Below are positions 49,201 through 61,200 of a stretch of 64,000 nt of DNA, in pieces. Each line of letters opens with the position of its first letter. Within the stretch, counting starts at the first letter, position 1. The notes beneath the pieces are model-generated. The model ran no database searches, was not told the DNA's origin, and saw only the letters and a list, made by a program, of their open reading frames with translations. Source of the stretch: Aptenodytes patagonicus (taxonomy: Eukaryota; Chordata; Aves; Sphenisciformes; Spheniscidae); assembly GCF_965638725.1 (NCBI RefSeq), contig NC_134949.1, positions 123,812,294 to 123,876,293 of the forward strand. The letters are read 5' to 3'. Position numbers and translations under genes: made by a program.

Positions 49201-52200
49201 ATAAAGATATTGAACAAGACCGGCCCCAGAACTGAGCCCTGGGGAACACCGCTCGTGACCGGCCGCCAACTGGATGTAACTCCATTCACCACAACTCTCT
49301 GGGCCCGGCCGTCCAGCCAGTTTTTTACCCAGCGCGGAGTACACCTGTCTAAGTCGTGAGCTGCCAGCTTTTCTAGGAGAATGCTGTGGGAGACGGTGTC
49401 AAAGGCCTTACTGAAGTCCAGGTAGACCACATCCACAGCCTTTCCCTCATCCACTAGGCGGGTCACCTGGTCACAGAAGGAGATCAGGTTGGTCAAGCAG
49501 GACCTGCCTCTCACGAATCTGTGCTGGCTGGGCCTGATCCCCTGGTTGTCCCGCACATGCCTTGTGAGCGCCCTCAAGATGAACCGCTCCATAATCTTCC
49601 CCGGCACTGAGGTCAGGCTGACAGGCCTGTAGTTCCCCGGACCCTCCTTCCAGCCCTTCTTGTAGATGGGCATCACATTGGCAAGCCTCCAGTCGTCCGG
49701 GACCTCCCCCATTAACCAGGACTGCTGACAAATGATGGAGAGCATCTTGGTGAGCTCCACCACCAGCTCCCTCACCACTCTTGGGTGGATCCCATTCGGC
49801 CCTATAGACTTGTGAGCGTCCAGGTGGCATGGCAGGTCGTTCCTCTCGGATTATGGGGGGTTTATCCTGCTTGCCGTCCCTGTCTTCCAGCTCGGGGGGC
49901 TGAGTACCCTGAGGATAACTGGTCTGCCTGTTAAAGACTGAGGCAAAGAAGGCATTAAGTACCTCAGCCTTTTCCTCATCTCCAGTGACAATGTTCCCCC
50001 CTGCATCCAATAAAGGATGGAGATTCTCCTTGGCTCTCTTCTTGTCATTAATATATTTGTAAAAACATTTTTTGTTGTCTTTAACGACAGCGGCCAGATT
50101 GCGTTCTAGCTGGGCTTTTGCCTTTCTCATTTCCTCTCTGCATGACCTAACGAGATCCCTGTACTCTTCTTGAGTTGCCTGCCCCTTCTTCCACAAGTGG
50201 TAAACTCTCCTTTTTTTCCTGAGTCCCAGCAAGAGCTCCCCATTCAGCCAGGCCGGGCTGGTATTTCAAATCTGATTTCCCAATTAAAAAGCCTGCAGGT
50301 TCGCAGCAGGTAAGATGTTGTTGCAGCCATGTATATTAGCGATGCGCCCTTGTCTGCATTGCAGACAATAACCTAGCCTCCTGAGAGCCAGTCAGAAGCA
50401 ATGTTTGTGTGGCTGGGAGAAAGTACATATTGCAACAGCTGCTTGGGAGACAGGAAATGAGAGTAGAAACTTGTCTTGGTTTTGTTTTCTATTCTCGCAT
50501 TTGAGCCACTCATCTCCACCTGAATTTCTCCCTGTATATTACTGTCATCTATAACGGCTGGGAAATTGTGTGTTGTTTTCCAGGCTTTGATGCATCATCT
50601 ATAAAGAAGATAGTGTTTTAGGAGACTTAGGTTTTAGTGTAATTTAATAAAGTAAATTATTAAAAACTATGGCTTCTTGCTTCTGTGCAAAAGTTGACTA
50701 ATATTCAGTGACTTAGCTGAAAAACTTCTATCTGTGCCAGCACAAAATTTCTGCAATTGCGTTATATACCTAACTGCGGAGCTGAAAAATGGCTGCAATT
50801 TTAGAACTCCGTTAGTTTAGCATGTGACTCTTCAGGGTCATAGGCCCATGGCTAGGGAACTACATTAAGCTGCCATATTCACCAAATAAACATATGTGCA
50901 AGCGTAGCACCATAATAAAGTTGGGGACAGCTATTCCATATAGCTGGCAGTGTTGCAAGACTAACATTCGGCAGATTGATTATGTATGTATTCCTGCTAG
51001 ACAAGGCTCTGTTGTGTGCTACATATGGATTTAACTAACTTTGGAAGAGTTACTATCTGACATCTTCACTGGAATTAAACACTTTAAAATATGTTCACAC
51101 TTAAACTGTTTAATTTTTGCTTTTTAGTATCCCACCCTTGTTTGCTTTCTTTCTCTTCAGATAATGCTTATGATCCAGATGTGAGTGCTAAACAGATATG
51201 GATAGACAAAACAGTGATAAACGACAATATATGCTTGACATTCACTGATAATGGAAATGGTATGAACTCAGAGAAGCTACACAAAATGCTAAGGTGGATA
51301 ACCTCTTTTGCAATTTTTTTCGTGTAGAAATTCCAGATTCTAGTTCTGTTATTGCTCAGCTTATTCCTTTTTCTCATATGTAATCAACTAATTTTGTTCA
51401 TAAACTTAACATTTCTGAAGGTGATTATCCAAGTGAGACTCTACAATAGACAGAAGCTAGTTAAACTTTCACACAACTTTGTCAGTGTATTTTTATCTCA
51501 TAATTTCCTTTTATCCTTTCTGTCAACCTTCCCATTTAGAGATTTTAGTATAAATCTCTGGGTTTAAATTTGAGCAAGCTTGAATTCAAACTGTTATTTT
51601 TCTTTTTCTGTTAGGTACCATAATTAATAGCTTGCTTGCTAAATTCTGTGTTCCATATACAGTTACCTGGTTTACTTTAAATGTGATGTGTAGTTACTAA
51701 TGGAAAATTTGTAGATCACACATTTTCAAGCAAGTAGGGGGGGGAAGCTTTAGGGGTTTTTCTTAGTATTTATTGTGAAGCTACAGGATAACTATTAGAA
51801 TCCTGTAAGAATGCTTATTGCGTAATTCCAGACAGGTGATATTTCTTTTCCATACTTAAAGATGAAAGTAAATTTCCCTGAATTCTTGCAGTGTGATTTT
51901 AGCAATGTTATACAGGTAACTTTCAGGATTTTCTTGACTGTACATTGTTTAATTGTACAGTAGTCTCTCGTCTCTAAAACAAGAGATTAACTCGTGTTTA
52001 AGTCTAATTTGGTAAGTCTTGCATGCATCTTTTGGGTTTTCAAGTTTTACAGGGCTTTTTACACTCTTCTAATGTTTCCATATGTTTCAGCTTCGGCTTC
52101 AGTGAGAAATCTGTGATGAATGGCCGTGTTCCAGTGGGACTGTATGGAAATGGGTTTAAATCGGGGTCCATGCGCCTGGGAAAAGATGCAATAGTCTTCA

Positions 52201-55200
52201 CCAAGAATGGAGAAACCATGAGTGTGGGCCTGTTGTCTCAGACTTTCCTTGAAGTCACAAAAGCAGAACATGTCATGGTTCCTATAGTGACGTTCAACAA
52301 CAAACATATCCTTTCAACAATTTCTGAATGAAAACTTGTGGGTACATGCAAAATTTGGATGATAATATCAATAAAGGAAATCTCATTGTCTAGTCTTATG
52401 GATACCCTAAGTAAATTGTAAGATGCAAGGAAGGCTATAATTTGTTAAGGCCTTTAAATTTGTAGGAGCTCTGAGATGTAGAATGAGAACCTGTGAAGTG
52501 AGTACAGGATGCTGTTGCAGAAGTTTCCTCATCTTCTGAAAGCTTACTTCATCCAAAGTTAGTCTCCTTAACATAATGCTTACGACAGATAAATGATCCA
52601 ACAGAATCAAAAAACAGCCTGAAGGCCATCTTAACACATTCTTTATTTTCTACTGAGGAGAAATTACTGGCAGAGCTAGATGCTATAATAGGGAAAAAAG
52701 GAACAAGAATTATCATTTGGAATCTTAGAAGGTAAGATGAAGTCCAGTCTCTTATATATCTCATTTAGTTTATATTATCTTTCAGTGCATGCAAACATAC
52801 AAGGGGTTTTTTGTAGAATAATTCCAAAAGACTGTGGGCAGTTTGAGTCTGGTTTCCCAGTTACACCTAACTCGCATGATTGAAGGGCTGTAATGTTGCA
52901 TAAGAACTGTTGCTAATATCTCAAGTAACATAGCAGAAGGAAGGAGAATGTAAAGGACTTCATGTTTTCCTTTGATAAGATACTGTTGCTTTTGCCAGAA
53001 GGAAAATTTAAATAGATAAATTATAAATCTGATATTTCAGACCTATGAAATTATGAATGCAAAAATTCAAACAAAAAAATATTTGTATGTACAGGCAAGT
53101 ATTAATGGCTTTTTAAGTTTGGAGTCAGCAGTGTTCTTCTGTAGGGATCTAGACCTTTCTAAACTTCTCAACTGTTACCATAAAATAAATAGAAATCCAA
53201 GTACATAAATACAGTTGTGTGTATTTGTCTTATTTGTCTACTTGCCCCTGGGATTGTGGACGGCAGTATAGATTTCCAGCCTCTTCTAGCTTTGACTTGC
53301 TTGTTGCTTTTTTTTTTTTAAACAGCTGTTGCTGTAGCAGTGGCAGATGGGTGTCATCACTTCCCATCTCCTTTCCCTTTCCTTCACATCTTTGTTGCTG
53401 CCTTATTAGCAGGGAACCTGTCTGATGGTCTGTCCAGACCATCTATTATTTATAATATGTTGCAATCAAATCTACTTTAAAAAAAAACAGAGCTGTTTCA
53501 GTATTAAAAGACTTTATTTCTGGAATATTTGTGCCAACTATGATGTATCTCAATGTTGTGCAAAGGTACTGCCAGCATACTGCAGTGTATATCTCTGCAA
53601 CTAATTACAGTGTATACATCTGGTGAGTAGTGCAATAAGAAATTGTGATAACTCTTGAGTTGGAAAGCTGTGGTGAGTGTCACTTTTGCAGCACTAAAAA
53701 TCTTAGGAAGGCAATTTGCAGTGTTCAGAAATTTTGCATTTAGAAGGAATGTGTGTCTTGGTCCATCCAGAATTTAAAGCTGATACTGACTGCTTTTATT
53801 TTTGAAGTGTGACCTTTTTAGAATTAAGTTAGAATTCATGAATGTCTCGCTATCACTTCTCTTGTATCCCTTGGATATCAGAAAGGAACTGGTGAACTTT
53901 TTTTATGTGAATTTTAGCAAATCTGTGAAGAAAACCACCGTGGTTCAAAGGAATTCCCTTTCTCTTGCATCTTTGTGATACCCGCTGGGTGTACCACAGT
54001 ATCTTATTTCATGTTGGCTTTTTCTTTTCATAATTAGTATTTTTTTAATCTTATTTCTTAGAGATAAAAATGAAAAAACAGAATTTGACTTTGACAAGGA
54101 TAAATACGATATCAGAATTCCAGAAGACTTAGATGAAACAGGCAAAAAAGGATATAAAAAACAAGAGAGACTGGACCAGATTGTTCCAGAAAGTGACTAC
54201 TCACTGCGAGTACGTATAACATTTTTTAAAATTTATTTGTTTGTTTATTTTTGGAAGCTGGAGGGTATATGTTTTTGTTTTAATATAATGTACTATACTA
54301 CAGAAGCGTTTGGGGGGGAGGACGAATGTCAGAATTTAAATGTTAGGGCAATATGTCAACATTAATTTTGAAAATTGAAGGTGAAATGTATTTGTGGACT
54401 TGTGTAAACATTTGCTGTTTAGAAGAGAATTACTGGGTTTTATGTAGTCTTGCAAATAACATTTTTGCTGTTTAAACGTAGCCAAAGGAGCAAGAAGGAA
54501 ATGCAGTCAGTAGCTTCAGAAATTAAATAGGGATGTGTGTGGTTGTCAGCAGGGTAAACATTCCATTGTAGTGGAGGTATACATGCATATAGTACTGACG
54601 CTATGCTCATGTGAATCTTTTAAAACAGATTGGTTTTGGTTGGCAAAGTGTCATTTCTAGGTTTCAAAAAGAGGTACAGGAATTGGGAAGCAGCTCCATT
54701 GTTTGAATACATGCATGCAGATAGGGACAAGGCTTTTCTGTAGGCTAATTGATACAACCCTTGTCTCCACTATTGATTCATAAGTTTTGAAGGCTTCTTT
54801 TTGTAAGAAAATGCATCTGCAATTACTAGGTGTTCTGGGCACTTCTTGTGGATAATATTCAGAAGTATTATTCCAGTTGAACTAAAACCTTCAATTATTC
54901 TAAGACTTTCTGAAGTCCTATATCCACTTCAATTATTAGAAGCTGTAAATATAATGATAAAAGAAATGCAAATTAAAATTCAGATCTACATGTTTATAAG
55001 AAGATTGCATAGCTATTATCAAGCTATGATAATATGCAGTCATTTGGAATAAAGTTAACACACTTGCTTTTGTTTGTAATTTTAAAGTTTGTAGTAGAAT
55101 TTTTAAGCTCTGAATAGGGGATAAGAAAAGAGAGGCTTGTGTGTTTGAGAGCTTTTTTAGTGGTAAAACTTCATCTTCAGACACCTGACTAACTTGTCAT

Positions 55201-58200
55201 ATTCATAAAAGTTGTCCTTCAATTGGTATTCATTTAATTTGTGATATATGTATGCTTATTATGCACACTTGCATTTCCTATTTTTCTGGATTCAAGTTGA
55301 AAAAAACCGCATTTCATACAATTAATTAAAACTTGAGTTCGTCTTCCTAAACCTAATGCCTTGTAAAATATCCATATCTTGAGGTTTTGGGGTTTTTTAA
55401 TGACAGGAGTTACTGTATGTTTTGTAGGCTTATTGCAGTATCTTGTATCTGAAGCCAACAATGCAGATCATTCTGCGAGGACAAAAAGTGAAAACACAGC
55501 TGGTTTCCAAAAGCCTTGCCTTCATCGAACACGATATATATAGGCCAAAATTTTTGAATGTATCCTTTGCTAATATTTACATCATTGCATGCTGAATTTA
55601 ATGATGTGATGTTTTATGTAAGCTGTCTGCATTTTGCTGGGTATGTTGCAGTTATACTCGTGATTTTTTTTTTTTTTTTTTTTAATAAAGACATACTGAA
55701 GGAATTACCTCAATATAAAAAAAAGTAAGTTCCAGGACCCAGTTTAGAATGAACACTCAGAGTAACTGTATTTTTGTGTTACATGAGATTAACCAGATTT
55801 TTCCTTAATATCTGGTAAAAGGCTAAAACAGTGAGAATTACTTTTGGATTTAACTGCAGAAACAAAGATCATTATGGAATAATGATGTACCATAAAAACA
55901 GACTCATCAAAGCTTATGAAAGAGTTGGTTGTCAGTTAAAGGTAAGAAATTAAAGATCAAAAATATTTTAGCATCTTTAGAAACAATTTTCATTCAAACA
56001 CTGATTTTAAAAAAGAATACGGATGGAAACTAGGATGTTGATGTATCCTTTATAAAACCACCTTTTTTAGTTTGTGTAGCAGTTAAAAATTGTATTAAAT
56101 TGTATACAGTTGTTTTAATGTTTGTTTTTGAAACTAAGCTTGATACACAAAATATGGGTCTAAGCATTCCTTTCAGGACAAAAAGAGGGGTTGAACAGAG
56201 GATTTTTTATTTAGGGGGTTTGTGTCGAGAGTTTCTTTTTGCAGAGGAGTTGTAAGCCAGAAAATTGTTTTTACCTAGTGTATATATAGTTTATAATTAC
56301 CTCTGACAAACTCTTGCAGTATTAGCATAGAATATATGTTGTTTTTCCTGATGTATCTTAATTTCTTATAGGCAAACAACATGGGTGTTGGTGTAGTTGG
56401 GATTATTGAATGCAACTTCCTAAAACCAACTCATAACAAACAAGATTTTGACTACACAAATGAATACAGGTAAATGTATATTAAGTAGACTTTCTGTTGA
56501 ATAGTGTTGTTCACTGTGAAATACTTGACAATAAAGGCTTCTTCTTTTCTAAGTAGTAAGAATAAAAGCTTATGTTCCGTCATTAAACTGCATGACTGTT
56601 CTGAACAGTAGGGGTGGGATGTTTGCATCTACACTGGTCATACTGCATTCATTGTGCAGTCAGTAAGTCTAGAGTATCATACACATCATTTTAAAGCAAG
56701 TGCCCTAAAAGTGGTTGGTTGCAATTCTGCTCCTCACTGATTGTAAAATGAGCACGAATAACTCACTGAGATGTGGATATTTGTATGGCGTGTGACTAAA
56801 ATTGCGATACATGAATCCACACTATTAACTTTTTTCATAACAGTTTTTGTTTGGTGGTTTTTTTGGAAAAGCTTTGCTGGATATTTTTGAGCCCTTCTTT
56901 TCAATTTCTTTCCGAAGAGTGGACTTGAATGCCCTCAAATTCTCTGCTACCTGATAGAGCATTTAAAATACCTGACATCCTGAAGGCAGCAGTGATTTGG
57001 GACATTGCTTTGTTTCAGTTTTTATTTCTAACTCAGGGTTGCCACTTTTTCACATATCTGCATCCATCCTAGCAGTCAGTATCTAGTGTGATATTTCCTG
57101 TAGTTAAACTGTGAACCAGATGGGGAATCTAGCCTGATGTAAAATTTTCAGAGATGAAAATTGTTTTTAAGCCAGGTGAATTTCCTAGTCTGTTTACCCT
57201 GCTCTGCTGCGAATCAGTTGTGCTGGCACTGGGGAAGGAGGCATGTGGGGGAGGAAAGGCTAGAGGGGATGAGTTACCTAAGCAGTTTTCAGGCTGAGGT
57301 GTTTAAAAACTGTCCAGGGAAAATTTCCTGAATATAAACCTTGAGAATTGTTCCACTCTGTATTACTTTATTTCCTTTCATCATGACAAGGCTGTTTTCT
57401 GTGCTGCTTCATATTAAGGGATATTAGGAGCGGCCACCTCCTCCAGCAGCTCTGTCCCAGGACTCCCTTGAGCCCAGCCGGGGGACCCAGGGTTTCTGCC
57501 CAGGCTGAGGGCCATGACTGCCACTTTCCTGTTTGCAGGTTCAACCAGTAGCAAAGCTGAGTGCGTGTCCCAGAGAGACACACACAGAGGACACTGACAT
57601 GGCTGGTTACACAGACTGCCACAGACAAGGTTCACCTACATATAGGACTCAGATAAAGCATAGACAGCCAAGTCTGTCCTTCCTCCTAGCGAAGGCACAC
57701 AGATGACACTCTGGGTTCACAAGCACATGTACACTTGTGGATCCCCTGAGTACCGGCACGGCCCCTCTGTCCTCCCGGTACCCCTGCCTGGATCCTAGGC
57801 CATCTTCACAGGTCCCCTACGTGCTGGCTAGTGCAGTTTGATGTTTGCTAGCAAACATGTGCACTCACACACTCATACCACAGGCACTCCATATTCGCAA
57901 GTTCCCCTGCGTATACTAGCACAAATCCTTGCCTGCCTGATACCCCTGCCTGGACCTGGGGCCTCCTGTTCACTGCTGAGTCCAGTTTGGAGTTTGCCAG
58001 CAAATACACATGCACACCAAGACACCGGGACTGGGGAAGATGCAGACACTTGTCCCCCTGCCAGCACCAGACACATGGGCTGTGACCCACAGTCCTGCTC
58101 CAGCTGCCAGTGCTGAGTCCCTCGCTCATGCTGGTCCATCCCAGGAGCTGGTTTTTGGGGGACACACCATTCCTGCCTCAGTGGGTGGCAGCTGAGACCC

Positions 58201-61200
58201 CCACTTGCTCCAGTAGCTGACACCACACACCTGGTCTTGACTCCAGGAGCTGGCACCAAATCCACTCACACACAGATGCACAGCTCTCACCAGCAGCAGG
58301 CACTCAGTCCTTGCCATACACATACACATGGGATAGAGAATGAGATTATGTAGAGAGTTAAAATATTAAATAAGAAGATACAAGAAGATAGGACAGACTG
58401 CAGTGATCAGGCACAGGGCTCAGCCAGACATCTGTACTGACCGAACCTGTTTTACATGCAACCAGCTACTTTTATACTCTTTCCTATCTACCCCCCTGCT
58501 TTGTTCCGCCCTGCTCCCTCTTCCCCGTGCACATTGCCTTATCAGTTGGCATAGTTCCACTGACCCCCTCCAAACATCCTGCACCCTCATGTTTGCATCC
58601 TTATCAGTTGCAAAATCCCAGTTTGCCTGCAGTTTCTTGATAGCCTGTCAATTAGTGTGACTGACCAGGTTTATTTCTGGTTATTGTCTTTGTTAATGCT
58701 AATTGGTTAGGTTTTATGACTCTCTGTGTTTGTCTCCTTCCCTTTCCTTACCCTCCCAACTGAAAAAATAAACATTCTCACACTGTACATATCCTTACCA
58801 GTTAGTGTGACTGATGAGGTTTGTTTTTACCACTACTTCCCTTGTCGATCGGGTTTGTCTCTGTATGTTCTTGTTTATGGCTCCTTTGACCATGTGCCCT
58901 TAAAGGAGGAGGCACGTTCCTTCTATGTGCCCTAACACTTGCTTTCAATGTGGACTTAGAAATTTAGGGTATTGACTTGCAAACATAGGTGGTGTAAACT
59001 TTGGCAGGAAAAGTCATTACCTTTTTCAAGCCGCATGTTTTGCCCTTCAGCCAGTTGTGGTTCAGCTTCCACTGGCAACCTGAACTGTCCACAAGGCCTT
59101 TACTGAATTACTGATTTATACGCAGCTCTGCATATAAAGATAACCCAGAAACCACACCAGAGTGCTGTAATAAACAGAGCTGTTAATTGCAGCAATTGAG
59201 GGGCTATAGCATGGTCATTCCTGCTGTTGAAACAGCAGCCCTCTGGAGGAGGAGCAGCAAGCCTGATAGCTGCTACAGCCACTACGGTTCAATCCGCCTG
59301 TATCTTCGGATGGTACCCACAGTTTGTGCTGCTCTTTGCAGTGATATTGCCAGCTTTAAGCAGTTCCTGTGTTTCTGCCACCATTGTGCTAGCACAGCCG
59401 TTAACGAGAACACATGGTAAAGCAGATCAGGGAACTGGTCAAATTGGAAAATAGCTCTTGTGTTAGTTTTTTCAATACAGATGTTCCCTGAGCCATTTCC
59501 TGTGCGATGGCACTAACAGTTCCCTTGGCAGAGGGGGAGGAATTAGGAACGCTGTAGGATAGTCATTTGTGTTGACCAAGGTTTGCACTGTATTCCCACA
59601 GGCTGGCACAGTGAGCGTTGAATGCTTTTTACTTGTTTCTTTTTAAAAACACTTGTAATGTCATAGAGATACTACACTTGAAAGATCTTTTATAAAGGCT
59701 TTTTTGCAAAGACTGATACAGGTTTTCAAAAGGTAACTTTCCAGCCCAAAACAGAAACATAAAACTGATGCTGTGATTTCATGATCAGCGTAAGCTGACC
59801 TGCTCTTCTTCCCCCTCCAGAAGAGAGACGTGATCCCATCCATGCATTGCTGCTCATTTCTGCCCTTGTGGTACTTCCTTTTTTTGGCACAGAAATTCAT
59901 GACTTGGGTTCAGAGGTGATCTAGATCAAAACACTCTAGGTCAGACTAGTTCACTGCACAAACGTTTGTGTTAGTTCAAGGGACGGGGTGGTGTAGGTGT
60001 TGGAATAAGCCAGGCAGGGAGGGACTGACTTTCAGGCTCTGGTTACCCAGCCACTTCACTCTGACATAAATTTAGCATGCTGACAAGAGGCAGTCTTACC
60101 TCTACCTCACCTGTGGGGCTTGTTCGTCTTCTGCACCACTCCCTCCTGTGTGTGCCAGCTCTAGTAGTCGTTGAGCTGCACCATGAGCCCTGTTCAGGAA
60201 ACTAATCCAGCTAAAAATTAACCTAGGCTAAGACTGGCCTGCTCCTTTTTTAGCAGCATGTAGACTTTATACTATATTAAAGTGATCATATGTTTGCAAT
60301 CTCCATGTAGTATTGTTGCACGACAGCTTAGAGTAGTCATGAACCTGCAGTTAATGGATGTACAGAAACATCAGCCAAATACATAGCTAGGTACTGGATT
60401 GACAGAGGTGGTTTTGTACTTGTTTCTTCTATGAGGTTGAACTGGTGAGCTAGCTTCAGGGTTTGCACTGTACATTCACAGCGCTTCTGAATTGAGCACT
60501 CTTGATTTCAGTCTCTTGTCTGTGCTCCAACTCGTATTTCCAGTAATTTCTTTGCTGACAAACATGTCTTCACATGATTCTAATTTCTAGGGTTTTCTAA
60601 ATGCAAAAAGCTTACTGTTGTGCAAACAGAAATATTAGAGTGGTTCATATGTTTATTCTTTCACTGTAGTTTATAAAGGTTCTTTCTGTGGTAGGATTTG
60701 ATTATTTAAGGTGGTCTTTTAAAAACTTTTCTTTTTAGACTTACAATAGCAGCATTAGGAGAAAAGCTTAATGATTACTGGAATGAAATGAAAACAAAGA
60801 AAAACGAAGAATATCCGTTAGCTTTGCCAGTTGAAGAGATACAGTGAGTATCACTTCTAAATAGAAGGATTTTACATACTCTTATTACTGTTTTACACTC
60901 AGTCATGAAACTGAACTTTTCATGTGAAAGTTCTGATATTTTTTCCATTACAGAAAACAGCCTGATCAGACATGGGTACAATGTGATGCATGTCTGAAAT
61001 GGCGGAAGCTGCCAGATGGAATAGAGCACTTGCCAGAAAAGTGGTACTGCTCACTGAACCCTGACCCACAATTCCGGTAAAATTAGATTTCGATGAATAT
61101 CTAAATACTGCTTTCAGTTCTTATTTTATCACCTGTTATAAGCATGGATGTTAAGCTCTTTGTTGCGTTGTTGGTTTCCCCCCCCCCCCCTCCTTGACTC

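Larger units (their letters stand above)
48283..50262 (-). mobile_element. CR1 LINE, 5'-truncated, antisense to MORC3
   Basis: About 1.98 kb in MORC3 intron 2. Minus-strand reading: the linker region before the RT (50232-49471 frame, [15 protein letters not shown]), then reverse transcriptase through to the C-terminal domain (49778-48357), then the 3' tail ending TTCTATG at 48283. A single frameshift near 49840 separates the two frames. It is less decayed than the copy at 30287, but its catalytic box is mutated (FADE). Confidence 0.95.

Noticed and set aside
52059-52307. Minus-strand frame opposite MORC3 exon 4
   Set aside because: Shadow of a conserved coding exon.
55686-55719. Possible 34-base micro-exon in MORC3 intron 7 (after T20-AATAAAG and before GTAAGT)
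   Set aside because: It would break the phase between exons 7 and 8, and it lies inside an intron with strong U12 signals at both ends.
57873-58265. 130-codon minus-strand frame in LTR-like copy B
   Set aside because: No retroviral or other domain; the frame arises from GC-rich repeated sequence and is not present in copy A.
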